NCBI GenBank assembly: GCA_025201375.1
Contig: JAIWZP010000075.1
Span: forward strand, 53,797-117,796
Length of the DNA stretch: 64,000 bases
Direction: 5' to 3'
Source of the DNA: Gongronella butleri
Lineage: Eukaryota > Mucoromycota > Mucoromycetes > Mucorales > Cunninghamellaceae
Each line of letters opens with the position of its first letter. Within the stretch, counting starts at the first letter, position 1. The position numbers and the translations under genes were made by a program. The notes under the pieces are model-generated. The model saw only the letters and a program-made list of their open reading frames with translations. It did not search any database and was not told the origin of the DNA. Shown here one piece after another: positions 23,390-36,575 of this stretch.

Positions 23390-24290
23390 TAGCACAGCAA
23401 TCTGGCGACAGGCGGCGCCAGAGCACACGGGCGGGCCCCAGAGAGATGGGGAGGGCGCCGAGCGCGGGGGGAAGGGGAAGGCGGGGGGCGGGCGGGCCCC
23501 CCGCGGATCATGTAAGCCCGAAAGGCCTCCCGGCGGCCCATGACGATGGGATTTGGCACTGCCAACCCCAAGGCAAGGGCAGCAAAATGAGGAGGGAGGA
23601 GGGAGTGGGGAGAGGGGGGGGGAACGAGGCGCGGAAGGGGCCATGAGATACACCGGATCACCAGCCAAGAGAGCACACAGGGCAAAAAGAGAGCCAACCA
23701 AAGAGGCCAAGGGGGACAGCGACGCGGCCGCGGGCCCGGGTAAGCCAATGCCAGGCCGAGCGTCATGACCAAAGGTCGACTCCTTTTGGGCAATGGCGCG
23801 CGTTTGGCCGCACAAACGACAAGAACGCGCCCAACACGGCCAGGGGGGGGGACGACAGGGAGACACGCCCAAAAAAGAAAACCGACAAAGGCCACGAGAC
23901 GGGAAAAAAAGCCAAGCCAAGCGACACAAAGCCACCAAAAAAAAAAGGCAAAAAAAGGCGAAAAAAAGAAGGCGCAGGGAACACGAGAGCAGCCCCCGGA
24001 GCCCAACAGCAAATAATGCAGGCATGCAATATGGGCCGATCATCCCGCCACGCGTCTTTCTTTCTCTCGTCGGCCATGGCGACGAGCGGGGCATGCCATT
24101 GGGCAAAATGCAGGGCCGCCCGGGAAAGAAATGGACGCGTCAAAGCGGAACAAGGCGCACGGAGGCGGGAAAGTGAGAGGGATGAAATGGCGGGTGCATG
24201 TGTGAGGAAAAGGGAGGGGGGAAGAGTGGGACGGAAGCGCACGCAAAAAAGTGCAAAAAAAAAAAGAAAACGAAAGGGAATTGGGATCAT
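23390..24290. other. Purine-rich GC island without a convincing gene
   Basis: The plus strand is overwhelmingly G and A with runs of G up to eight, quite unlike the rest of the window. Several long frames overlap here in different phases on both strands, which is what a stop-poor composition produces. Proline/cysteine/phenylalanine-rich translations on the minus strand show no domain. Could be a long untranslated transcript or a promoter; nothing decides this. Confidence 0.4.
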
Positions 24291-24775
24291 CCAGCGTCAA
24301 ACTCGACGCGCAGGCGCGTTGTCGAACCAACATGAATGCGTCGTTTGCCCAAAAAACAAAACAAAAATAAAATGAACGTGCGTTCATGTTGTTGCTGTTT
24401 GGTTCACACCAATGGCCCTGAAACAGGGGTCACTCAGCCTAAGAGGAGGGGGGAGGAGGCAGGGCGCAAGGGTCAGGGGAGCCCGATCAGCTGCTGCCTT
24501 GGTCTTGGATTGCTTGCTGTGTGCCAAGCAAAATTCTGCAAATCATCATCATTCTCGCTCTAGGCGGTGCCACAGCAAGCCAAAATAAAAAAAAAATCCA
24601 AGACCAAAGAGCTAGCCCCGCTTCGCTCCCGACACAGTGAGAAGCGGAGGTTGAGATGGCAAGAGACGAGGAGAATGCCGTTTCTCAGGCCTTGGTGTGC
24701 GTGTTCTTTCGTCATCGAGCCAAGCCAAGTATGGAGAAAGGCGCGTGTTTACATCTCATTGTGGTTCGCTGGATG

Positions 24776-24811
<36 letters not shown>

Positions 24812-26930
24812 GAGTGTGAGGAGCAATTCTTGCTCTGTCGTCATCATGCCGGATTTTTTTTTTTTTCGGAGTGCTCGCGCGAACGAGTGATTGCTTTTTT
24901 TTTTCTCTCGCTTACATTGATGCAGTGACACTGGTCGGAGCAATGGCGCGCGCATTCCAGCCTCCTGACATTGGCTGAATTGAACAAGAAAACAACGAGA
25001 GCGAGAAGAAGAGGAGAGTCGTCGAGTTCACGTGGTGATGATAGTGATGAGCGGCATTTATCGTGAGTCACGAGATGGTAGCCTGTAAAATGAGAACAAG
25101 ATTAGAAACCATGGTCAATTCAACTTTTTTTCTTGAGAAATTGGGCTCCCTGGGAATCGGCAGGAGAGTGGCACGCTCTCGTAACGGGGACACGTCATCT
25201 ATGGACGGGTTGGGCACTCGGGCTTACTTTTTGGAGAAGGATGGATACAGAGCGAGAGAGGGTGCAATCCAACAGTCGCGTGTGATGGAATTGGCGCGCG
25301 TGTAATCAGAAAAAAAAGAAAGAAAAAGAAAAGAAAAAGGAGTGACGATAAAATGCGAATGCTGGATGACAAGGAAATAAAAACCAAAAAGAACAGGACA
25401 AGAATAACAAATAATCGCTTCTCTGCTTAAAAAGCGAGCGGTGTGTTGCGAAGACTTGTCTGCCTCCCCCCTTTCCGCTCTTCGTCTACATCGCACAGAA
25501 TTCGCAAACTCCCTTTTCTCTGCCCTCCCCCCTTTTTTTAGCTTTTGACTGGGTCCTGCCTCCGTGACGCGCACTTTTTCGTGTAACCGGGCCCAAATTC
25601 TGTGAATTTTTTTTTTTTTTTTTGCAAGTGTGGCGTCTGGTAGAACTTTCATTGCCCAAAAACAGGGTAAGCAACACACTAGATTTCTTGCATGACCTTT
25701 TTGTCTTCGTCGCGTGGGCAGCTTTAATGCAAAAATGAAGTGTACTGGACGCGCGTCAACGCTTCCATGCGTACTTGTAGCACGCCTTGTTAACACCGTC
25801 ATAGAATGTGTAACCACTCCGTGAACTTGACTGCTTCCATTGTCGGCTTTAGACGTTTTATTACAGCGCGCAACCTATAAATGGGCTTGAAAAAAAAAAT
25901 TTTTTTTGGACTTCTGTATTTCTTTCTCCCTTTTTCTTGTTTTTTTTTTGCTTTTGCTTTTGCTTTTCTCCCTGACTTTGGTCCCTGTTCCTGGTAAATA
26001 CAAAAAAATGATCAAGTGTTTACATTGAAAGCAACCCGTCAGGCATGGATGACATGATGTTTTCTACAAAAAATGCTTTTTTTGTTGAATTTCTTCAAAT
26101 GATCCTCATGATTCAACTTGACACCCTGATCATTCATGCTCTTGCACGGAGTGCTTCTGATGCTGGTGACCTAAAAGCGTGAACCAAGGCTCACCGCGTT
26201 TTATTTCCATAGGTTGGCGCGCAAGGTGAAGCATGTTTGACTTTGTGAAGAGGATGATTTCAATAAAATAAAAAAATTGTGGCTTGTTCAAAGGTTTTGT
26301 TTCACGGATTGCATGCTCAGCGAGCTTTTGGGGGGGAGGGGGGACACGCACGGAGCAATGGAGATTGTGCGATTCAGGCATGTCCGGGCTTTTTACGCGA
26401 AAATTGGCCTCAAGGTTTTGCGCTCGTGCTCCTCATGCACGCATTATGTTGAACTTTAGCGGAAAAAGACATCTACTATTGATTTGCAAAGCGTCGTCAT
26501 CGTCGTGAGAAAAAGCTTGGCATGCTACCTCATGGGCGCAAAAATGGGGGTCCATTATTTGGCAGTCCCACCCCTCTGTTTCCTCTTGCGGCACGCGTTT
26601 CATCACAACAACTTCCTAAAAATGATCAGGATTTCCAGCTTCTTGGTTCAAACAAACGAGTCACCTTTACAGTCTCATGATCTGCAAAAGGGCACCAAGC
26701 CAAAACACGCCTAAACTTGGATAAAAGCCACCGAGAGACGCCAGCACGCGCTAAAATAGCTTCTGAGAGTGTCGCGCGTGCTCGAGAAGAAAATTAGAGT
26801 GTCCGCGAAACACACGATGCTTGTACGACAGGGCGTTTTTTAAAAGGCAATACTTTGATTTGGGAAGGGACCGCGCCCGACTCCCCCCTTCCTCTGGCTT
26901 TTTATTTTTTATTTGTGTTTTTCCCACCGA
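24291..26930. other. Gene-free stretch
   Basis: Contains a 32-base A tract (24777-24808), T/C-rich patches and a possible TATAAATGG core promoter near 25875 with no coding region behind it that I can support. Short frames in all phases look random. A non-coding transcript starting near 25900 is possible but unproven. Confidence 0.35.
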
Positions 26931-27325
26931 TCACCATCCGCCCTTTGACGAATGATCGACAAGGTGCCCAAAGGGGTCGCGTACCCAACACCACTGAGAC
27001 CCGAAAATGGGCTCCATGAACTTTAAAAAAAAAAAAGGTGCACTCTTTTTTTTCATGGCATGCGCGCTGCTGCGTGGTGGATTGGCGCCAGCAGTATCGG
27101 ACGACGCGGCGTTCATGGCGCGCACAGCCACGTTGGGCCAGCTGCGACCCACACATTTGGTTACAGTATCATACGCATTTCCCACCACGCATGGCAAGGC
27201 CCAAGCCGCTGTCGCGTTAAAGCATAGACGGAATAGAGACCTCACCGACGCCTCATTTTGTGTCAAAAAAAAAAAAAAAATAGCACAGCTTTTTACTTTT
27301 ATGAAGGATTTGGGCAATGAGTTCC
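26931..27325 (-). pseudogene. Possible remnant of a glyoxalase/VOC-fold protein
   Basis: The minus-strand frame ends with FMEPIFGSQWCWVRDPFGHL, which resembles the C-terminal strand of PhnB/YaeR-like VOC proteins (consensus around FGDR-x-x-VxDPFGHxW), followed by a stop at 26931. Upstream, an A-T rich break at 27030 looks like an intron, and the preceding sequence only faintly resembles the family. There is no room for a full N-terminal half before the SURF4 stop codon at 27332. I read it as a decayed fragment; chance similarity cannot be excluded. Confidence 0.3.
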
Positions 27326-27331
27326 ATGTTC

Positions 27332-28258
27332 CTAGAAAGCCTTTTTCTTTTCATCAAACGAGTAGCCGCCAGGCCCCACGCTTGCAAGCAACAGGAAGCC
27401 GCCAATGGTGGAGAGTGTCTGGAAAAAGTCGAATTTCAAGAAATCGCGTCGGAATTGGTTGTTGCGGATGGTCCAAAAGTTATTGATGAGGACGTTTGAC
27501 ACGGAGAGAAAAAGCACGAGGAAGACGGCCGAGTATTTAGCCTTGAAACCGACGGCGACCATGATGCACGCGAGGAAATTGAGCACAGATACGATGCCGC
27601 GCGCAATGGTCCATTGGCCATGGAAGGCGGTGCCCAAGAAAAGCAGCACAAGCAGCAGACGCCCGCTCAATTGGAAGTAGCGACGCTTGTCATTCTCCGA
27701 GATTTGTGGAAGAGCACCAAACATCACCTGACGGTGCTGCACGAGCCCATCTGAGATCACCATCGTCAGACCGCCCAGCACCGACAAATTGCGCAAAAAG
27801 AACGCCACGTCAAAAATGAGGCCGTAGCCGACCGCTTGCGAGATCACCACTACCATCAGCATGCATGCACCCATGCCCTGGCGCTTGCGGAAAATGATCA
27901 TCAGGGACCCAAGCATCATCATCTGGGCCCAAAATGAACAAAAAAAAAAAAAAAAAAGAGTGAGATTTTCATGCAATTGCTCGCTTTTTTTTCCATTTTT
28001 TTATCAATGGGTCCATACGACGACATTGCCGAGCAGGAACGCCTGAGCAAAATTTGGCGAGATGCCGCGTCGATTTTCCATAAAAGTGCGTTGTTCTTCC
28101 CATTGATATGATAGACGCAGGGCATCCTCAAGAAAAGTGGCGACAATTAGAAACCTGGCAATACAGGAAATAAATGGCTTGAGTGGCCGTCCAATTCTAT
28201 CCAATCCATGCTCCATGGACGAGCTGAAGCTTCGCATTGATTGTTTCAAGCCAGGCAT
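27332..28258 (-). CDS. SURF4/Erv29 family ER cargo receptor
   Basis: Multi-pass receptor that packs soluble secretory cargo into COPII vesicles at the ER (family knowledge). Two exons, 28258-28019 and 27922-27332, about 276 residues (human SURF4 269, yeast Erv29 310). Family blocks seen: ARFLIVATFLEDALRL and QWEEQR in exon 1; FLRNLSVLGGL, GRLLLVLLFLG, NNFWTIRNNQFRRDFLKFDF and FFQTLSTIGGFLLL in exon 2. The C-terminus is KKKAF, a di-lysine KKXX signal for COPI retrieval to the ER. The donor used is GTATGG at 28018; it joins GNVV to MMMLGSLM in phase 0. The start ATG at 28258 is the only one upstream of the conserved region. Confidence 0.9.
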
Positions 28259-28577
28259 GACAAGTTTTGTTTTCTATAGTGTGTATGTTGAGAGGGTGAG
28301 AGAAACGAGCTAAAAGGATAAAAAAAAACAAACGACAGGAAAAAAAAATCAACGCGAAATTCAGGGGGGAGAAAACACGATGAGATTTTATCATGCGCAT
28401 TGGTCGCGCTTGCATTTGCAACCAGCCCCATATCAGGAATCCCCGCAACATTCTTTCTGCCTTCTTTTTTTGCATGCAAAACGAGTGGGTGGTCGGGAGA
28501 GGGAGCGAATGAAGGCAACAGATGCCCCGAGACATGACGCTTTTTTTTTTTATTGCGGGCGCTTTATAATGCCATAA

Positions 28578-30028
<1,451 letters not shown>

Positions 30029-30382
30029 ATTCAAGAAAAAAATAAAATATTATAAAAAAAAGGGGGGATGGGAACAAGAGAGAAGGAAAGAAGCAAGTGA
30101 GAAAAAAAAAAAAAGAGAAGTCGATTGGCCTTTTTTTTCATGCCTTTTTTCCCCTAAAAAAAAAAAAAAAGCCAATGCACGGCAACACACGTCCAACGGC
30201 TGTGATTTGATTGGATCATTTGTTGGCAGCATGAACTCGTGTCGCAAAAAAAAAAAAAAAGTGCTTTTTGGATGAATGGAGAGGGGGATGCAAATTACTT
30301 TTTTATTGTCAATTGCATGGAAGCAAAGGCACAAGTGAGGATTGTGAACAAAAAAGAGAGACAAGGGAGCGCAATTTTGCGT

Positions 30383-31094
30383 CTAAAGACGACGACCACG
30401 GCGACCACCCTTGCGACGAGTGCTGTCGGTGGGGATGGGGGTGGTGTCCTCAATGCGGCCAATGCGCATGCCAGCGCGGGCCAAGGCACGGAGGGCGGAT
30501 TGACCACCGGGGCCGGGGGTCTTGACGCCGGTACCACCGGTAGCGCGGATCTTGACGTGGAGGGCGTTGATGCCGAGCTCCTTGCACTTGGCAGCGACGT
30601 CCTGGGCAGCCAACATGGCGGCGTAGGGCGAAGACTCATCACGATCAGCCTTGACCTTCATGCCACCGGTGACACGCGAGATGGTCTCACGGCCGGACAA
30701 ATCGGTCACGTGGACAAAAGTGTCGTTGAACGAGGCAAAGATGTGGGCAACGCCAAAGACGAGCTCACCCTCGCGGACTTGGGGACCAAGGGTAACGGTT
30801 TCCACAGGCTTCTTGACAGCAGCGCGCTTGGACTGGATGAAAAAAAAAGACAAAAAAAAAATCAGTCGTTCCATTCGTCTTTTTTCATGGCCATGCTCAT
30901 GTGATCTGTCATCCCATCATGCAAGAAGATCAATCTATCCATCCATCCCATCGACGATCCATCCATTCGTGTTTCATCGATTCTCGTCGCGTCATGCCAT
31001 CTAGGATGACAATCGCATGCCATTGCGGCAGATGAATGCGTCGATGGTGTCGCTTTAGCCGTTTTCCTCCCTCCCAGGTGTCGATACGTACCAT
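30383..31094 (-). CDS. RPS14: 40S ribosomal protein S14 (uS11)
   Basis: Small-subunit platform protein contacting the 3' end of 18S rRNA. The first coding exon is only the ATG (31094-31092); a 259 bp intron with donor GTACGT separates it from exon 2 (30832-30383). Spliced length is 150 residues, against 151 in human. The sequence is unmistakable: [72 protein letters not shown] and the basic tail [12 protein letters not shown]. The gene is head to head with eIF3g, 223 bp between the two start codons. Confidence 0.95.
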
Positions 31095-31317
31095 GATTAG
31101 AATAAAAGAGGAAGGAAAAAAAAGAAAGCGAGAGGCACAGCCATCCTGCCTTTAATTGAGAGGAGCCGGGCCCAGCTGTGCTCGAGATTTCAATGGCCGT
31201 CGTGTCCGGCTCGAGCTTTCCTTTTTTGGCCTCGAGAGGCTTGTCTCAAGGCAACGCCATCCCCTTTGCTGCTTTTTTTTTCTTTTTCTTCCTCTCTCTC
31301 TGTATATATTCATCACC
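31095..31317. promoter_or_regulatory. Shared promoter region between RPS14 and eIF3g
   Basis: Only 223 bp separate the divergent start codons of two translation genes. The eIF3g side has a T/C-rich tract (31270-31300) and TATATATT near 31302; the RPS14 side has an A/G-rich tract, i.e. the same pyrimidine-rich leader on its own strand. Co-regulation of the pair is likely but inferred. Confidence 0.6.
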
Positions 31318-32628
31318 ATGAACAGGTAAAACACCACGCAACGAGCGCCAAACAGCATCGAATTCGTTCTTTTTGTCGTTTTTTGATGCAACAAGGCTAT
31401 GCACCAGCCCGACTCAACCCCAGACCGAGATTCATCGACTCTGACACCCTTTTTTTTCATTGTGTAGAATGCAAAGCAAGCACGACTGGGCTGACGACAT
31501 GGAGGACGAAGGTAAAATTGGCTTATTTTGGCCGTTAATAGCGTGTTTCTCTATACTCACACACCCGTCCAGATCCCTACCAGACCAAGATCTTCACCGA
31601 CGAGAACGGTATCAAGCACATCATCGAATTCCGCGAAAATGACGCTGGTAAAAAGGTCAAGGTAAGCGTGAAAAATCCTAAAACCAACCCCTTTTCACGA
31701 TTTTGTGCTCTGTTTGATCGACTCATCCAATGCCCACAATTGTCCATTCGACGCGGTAGATCACGCGAAAGATCCGATCAACGCTCAAGACTGAGCACGT
31801 CAACAAGGCCGTCGCGCAGCGCAAGAAATGGGCCAAGTTTGGCGAGGAACAGGGCAACAAGCCCGGCCCTGACGTCTCCACCACCACCATCGGTGAAAAT
31901 ATTCCCTTGAAACTCGGCTCCAAGACTGGCAAGGTAAGCAAAAGACAAAAAGCGACGCGACCGCAACGCGACGCGGATGGACCAAAAGAGAGAGGCCAAT
32001 TTTGACCCGTTTTAATATCTCTTTTTCTTTTTTTTTTCTTTTTTTTTACTAGTCTGTCGAGACTGCTGCTGCTGAGGAGGCGCAAGAAAAGGCGCGCAGC
32101 CAACTCAAGGCGAAGAACATCACGTGTCGTATCTGTAAGGGCGACCATTTCACGTCCAAGTGTCCTTACAAGGACTCGATGCAGCCCCTGGACGAGATTG
32201 CTTCGTCGCTGGAGGCCGTCAAGTTCGAGGCGTCTGCCGAGTCGTCGCGCGCCAACACGCCCGAGCCTACGGCGCCCGCACCCGCGCTGGGCGGCAGCAA
32301 GTACACACCACCACATTTGCGCAACAAGGGCGGTGCCGCACCGGCGCAGGGCGAGTCGATGCGCGACCAGCGCCGCGACGACAGCTGCACGCTGCGTGTC
32401 ACCAACCTGTCCGAGGACGTCGTCGAAAATGATATCCATGATCTCTTCCGCCGTTTTGGTACCATCACCCGCGTCTTTTTGGCGCGCGATCGCGAGACTC
32501 GCCGGTGCAAGGGCTTTGCTTTCGTCTCTTTTGGCACCCGTGAGGATGCCGAGCGTGCTCAACAAGCTGTCAATGGTTATGGCTACGATTCCTTGATTTT
32601 GCATGTCGAAATGGCCAAAAATCAATAG
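31318..32628 (+). CDS. TIF35: Translation initiation factor eIF3 subunit G
   Basis: RNA-binding subunit of eIF3 that supports scanning and reinitiation. Exons 31318-31325, 31468-31511, 31573-31661, 31760-31933, 32053-32628, about 296 residues. The first exon holds just ATG AAC AG; without splicing it hits a stop at once, with splicing it reads MNRMQSKHDWADDMEDE. If that intron is not used, translation would start at ATG 31469, three codons later. Features: KIFTDENGIKHIIEF N-terminal block, a zinc-knuckle-like CRICKGDHFTSKCPYK, the KYTPPHLRN motif and a C-terminal RRM (LRVTNLSEDV as RNP2, KGFAFVSF as RNP1) ending in VEMAKNQ. Confidence 0.92.
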
Positions 32629-33379
32629 ACGATCACCCTTCCCCTCCCCCTTTTTTTTCTTTTTACACTTTTTGTAGCATGCTCATGCCTCACTCGCCCT
32701 TTTTGTTACGCTCATCCCTTTTCCTCCTCTTTTCCTTTGCTTTGGTTATTTGGCTTCATGTAATTCATCCCCTCTTTCCAAATAAACGTGTACGTTTTGA
32801 AATCATTGGCCATTGTGCCGTATTGTGGGCATGTGAAGCGTGGTCCGGACGTCCGGTGGTCGGCATCTCGGCAAGAATCAGAGATGACACTCAGGGTCAC
32901 TCGTTTTCGACGTTCGGGAAAGATCGCGTTGAAATCTCGGCAACTTGGTGTGCAATGAGAAGAACTCGCACTGTATTTTTTAATTTTGGTTCGCCAAGAC
33001 ATGCTGATTCGACTCTGCCTGCCTGTCTACAGTATATCACACAGTATGCACAAATACTGTAGGTACAGTACGAGCTTCTGCAAGCTTGAAAAAAAAATCA
33101 GTCAGCATCGCAGCAAGTGCCCGAAAAAAAAAAAGGCACAAAAAGGCGCAATTTCCAAGCGTTTGAATTTTATCGTACGCGCAAACAAAGCACTTGATCT
33201 GTCCATGTTTCAATCTCAGTGAACAGAAACGGATGCATGCTTTCATTTCAATACCTACCAGTACAGTACAACTACTGTTATATGATAGCGTCGCTCTACA
33301 CTGCACAAAAACGTACACATTTACCCTTTGAAAACTAAAGACGTAAAGACTAAAGAATGTGTTTTTCATCAGACTTTAC

Positions 33380-33500
33380 CGCCTTCATTCTGTGCCTCCA
33401 GAAACTTTTTACAGCCCACTTGCCCGCCTATTACAGTAGTAAAATCGCGTCACGGCATAAACTACGAGCCAGTGCTGTCACGGTCCAGCTCAAGCCCAGA
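33380..33500 (+). repeat. Dispersed block R1, copy 1
   Basis: TGTGCCTCCAGAAACTTTTT, then TACAGCCCACTTGC, recurs at 60428-60540 as a similar block. In that second location it lies 100 bp from block R2; here R2 is 1.7 kb away, so one copy has gained or lost sequence between them. Confidence 0.6.
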
Positions 33501-33539
33501 AACAAACGCGCCAAAAAGACGCGCTAGCCGACGCGCTCA

Positions 33540-34010
33540 AAGCCATTGACGCACCGTGGCGTGGCAATAATGGCGAAAAAAAAAAAAGAAAAAAAATGCA
33601 CGCAAAATCAAGCACCAGTCAGTACAGCCAAGAAACACGTGCATTCCATCTATAGTCTAGCCAATGGCGTGCAAGGCGCGGCATTGGCGGCAAAATTGAA
33701 AAAAGGCAAAAGAGAAGCAGCGAAATGCGCAAACAAAACATGCGCTGCGACCCTGCAACAAGCGCGCGCCCGATCCTCATTGGCGTATTAATACAGTAAT
33801 CCTCAGCCGCGCCAATTATTACAGTATGGAAATCATTGCTGCCAAAAGCTTACTTTATTGACAACCACGCACGGTGACCAGCTCAATTCGATCGGACACA
33901 TGGTTGTCCCTTTAGTTTATTACGCCCTTGTCACACCGTGGTGTGGTTACAGTACTACTTTATATTATGATATCCAAAGATTACGCGTAAACAAATCCAT
34001 AAGCATCGCA
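33540..34010 (+). repeat. Direct repeat R3, left copy
   Basis: Matches 37425-38110 in the same orientation. The clearest shared block is AGCCAATGGCGTGCAAGGCG followed by CGGCATTGGCG (33660 and 37740); others are the GCGACCCTGC/AACGACCCTGC block and TTACGCCCTTGTCACA versus TTACGCCCTGGTCACA near the right ends. Confidence 0.6.
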
Positions 34011-34365
34011 TGGCGTGCATCATACAATCCCTCCTTATATTATTATTGTCAAACCTGCCTACTACAGTACAGTACATATGATGTTTCACGCGTCGTGGGC
34101 AAGTTCTCAGACAGCAGTACAGTATCAATAATAATTCGAATGGCCTGAGAACGTTCCCAATGGCGGCGTCCGAGTCTCAGTCTCGGAGCAAGATCCAATA
34201 TGATGATACTGTATGGTCGCGGTCATTCACACGGTGTGAAGAAAAAAAGAAACAATCGATGAAATTACAGTATACTGTAAAAGGAGTCAAGATTGTCAAG
34301 CAACCTCTCGCTCTTTTCTTTACAACCCGACAACTTTTTCCATCATCCCTCCTGGGGATGTATTT

Positions 34366-34830
34366 CAAACACGAGCTTGAAAGCTTGTTTGAAAAAGCTT
34401 GGCTTGACTCAAGCTCAAACACCCAAAATTTTATTTCAATCAAGCTCAAGCTTTTGCTTGGGTGTTTGAAAAGCTTGAAAAGCTTGAAAAAAATATTACT
34501 GTAAAGAAGGTACCTATGATATGCTCCGAATTTTTATCGTTTTTTGGCATTTTCAAGCTTCCGACAACAAGCTTTTCAATCAAGCTGCAGTAGCTTGAAG
34601 CTTGAGCTTGATCAAGCTTGATTTGTCTTTCACGTGGAATCTTACTTCTTACATCAAGATGCCGTGGGTGATCAGGCTGATCACATGATCATCAGCATAA
34701 ATGATCACGTGAACAGATGTTGATTCAAGCTTGTTCAAGCTTTTCAATCTCGAAAAATCCGATTTCAAGCGAGCTCAAACTCAGCTTTTTTGTCAATCAA
34801 GCTCAAACATACAGCCTGGAGCCGGCTTGA
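34366..34830. repeat. Array of AAGCTT/CAAGCTTG palindromic motifs
   Basis: About twenty variants of AAGCTTGA, TCAAGCTT and CAAGCTCAAG fill 460 bp, including an inverted pair AAACACCCAA (34419) and TTGGGTGTTT (34457) around an AT-rich centre. The DNA could form several hairpins. No coding sense. Confidence 0.65.
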
Positions 34831-35238
34831 GCTTGATTGAAAAAATACAGTACATCCCTAATCCCTCCTCCCTTTTTTTTCTATAGTAGTTATTTTATTC
34901 CTTCATTTTTATTTTATTTTATTTATAAACATGCTGTACAGTACTGTACAGTACAGTATTACGAATTCACACCTGGAACACCGCCGTAGGGTTGGGCCCT
35001 TACAGTACAGTACTACAGTACTGTATGTCAGTTCGGGTCCGGGACCTGACAAGAAGTGCTCATATCAAGGCGGGCCCGCCCGACGAAGGCCCGATTCTTT
35101 TTTGGAAATTGGAATCGAAAATACGATACTGTATTATGTACGTAGAACCAAAAACAACGTCAGATTTGTACAGTACTAGTTTGCATCTACAGTATCTTGT
35201 CATCTGCTTGGTCATCAAAAATACTGTACTGTACTGTA

Positions 35239-35508
35239 GCTGCATCGCGTTCAACGGAAAATTTGCAACAAAAAAGCTTAAAACTCCAAAGTCCAAACAA
35301 AGCGCTACTACTACCACGTTTGAAAAATTCAGGGGTCACTCAGGGGTCACACATTTCAATCTCAGAAAATGCCAAATTTGGGAAATTTCGAACTCCGAGT
35401 GATCAATGCATCCCAAATAGGTAACTCCGACAATTTGCGATTGGCAGACAAAATGGCGGCAGGCCGCCCCAGCTTAAGAAAAAATGTCCAAAGAGTGACG
35501 CGTGAACG
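35239..35508 (+). repeat. Dispersed block R2, copy 1
   Basis: Nearly collinear with 60620-60877, sharing long stretches such as GAAAAATTCAGGGGTCACTC, TGCCAAATTTGGGAAATTTC and GTAACTCCGACAATTTGC. The similarity ends at TGAACG (35503-35508), exactly where the retrotransposon LTR begins in the other copy. Confidence 0.8.
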
Positions 35509-36109
35509 TCGATCGACTCAGAAAATTGTCTACTTTGGTGCGAATTTTTTTGCAAAAATTTAAGGTTTGAGACTTCCAAATTAGGTTGCTGGATTGCATG
35601 AAATTTTTAATTAATTTTTTATTTTTTATTTTTTATTTTGCAGACGTCTGTGCGTTGAGTGGTGGTGGGTTGCAGGCTAGTGAATGACCGATGCAAAAAG
35701 TTAAAACTCAAGAAGATATACGGTATTATAGTGTGCCACAAGCCATCCGCCCATTCCATTAGGTGCTTTGCACCCCTGTTGTTACAGTAGTAAAACTGGA
35801 ATAAAAATTACATGTTTATTAGACCGTTGTCGAGCAAATCGCCATTAAAGATTTTGCTGAAAAAGTGTATTTTCTCTGTCAGTTTTGATCAGACCGCGGT
35901 GAAACTTGTTTCATTCGACGTAGACTCAGCAGCTGCGTTTGACATGTGTCAGGGGCCGCCATGCTTGCAATGAAAGGGTACCAGGGCACGCGGCACGGTG
36001 ACTCGCTGGTTGTTGGATGGCGCGGCGCGGGTTTATTACATTCGAATGTTGTAAAGAAAGAAGCCATTATTATTATTTGACAGAAATTTTATGACAAGAG
36101 TAGGGTTGT

Positions 36110-36575
36110 TAATTCGAGCGAGCGAGACGAGATTCACCTTGTCTCGTCTCGTCTCGACAAAATTTTGGGTCATCTCGATCTCGATCGAAATTCCCCCTCG
36201 TGGTCGAGATCGAGCGAGATTCGAGAATGTCACATGACAAAACTCGAGCATTTTTCTTCAAAACGTTTTCTGGTGGGGTGAAAAAAAATCCACCAAAAAA
36301 AGTCGACACAAAAAAGACAAGAGTTGAACATTTCTTCACATCCTGAGTGCCAAGACAAAGCTTTTATTTTCCCATTGCACCACACCACTAATCTAAAATA
36401 CATGATGAAACATTACACCTAACCTAATTTTTTTTGTTCGAGATTATTCGAGCGAGACGAGCGAGATTTTACTTTCTTGTCGATCGAGACGAGCGAGATT
36501 CAGGTCGTCTCGATCGTCTCGATCTCGTCTCGAACCCTCGAGATTTTCGAGCAAGATTCTCGATTTAACATTCCT
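36110..36575. repeat. Paired GAGA/TCTCG arrays in inverted arrangement
   Basis: Two clusters, 36110-36240 and 36430-36575, consist almost entirely of CGAGCGAGA, GACGAGA, TCTCGTCTCG and TCTCGATCTCG units on both strands. Each cluster is internally palindromic and the two can also pair with one another across the 190 bp between them. Confidence 0.7.

Noticed and set aside
23056..24290. Long minus-strand frames (286-318 codons) overlapping in different phases
   Set aside because: They overlap each other, are rich in Pro, Cys and Phe, and owe their length to GC- and pyrimidine-rich composition; no domain, splice pattern or promoter supports any one of them.
25870..26700. TATAAATGG box with pyrimidine-rich leader, possible gene start
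   Set aside because: No coding region or structured RNA could be identified in the following 800 bp; kept only as a remark in the gene-free stretch.
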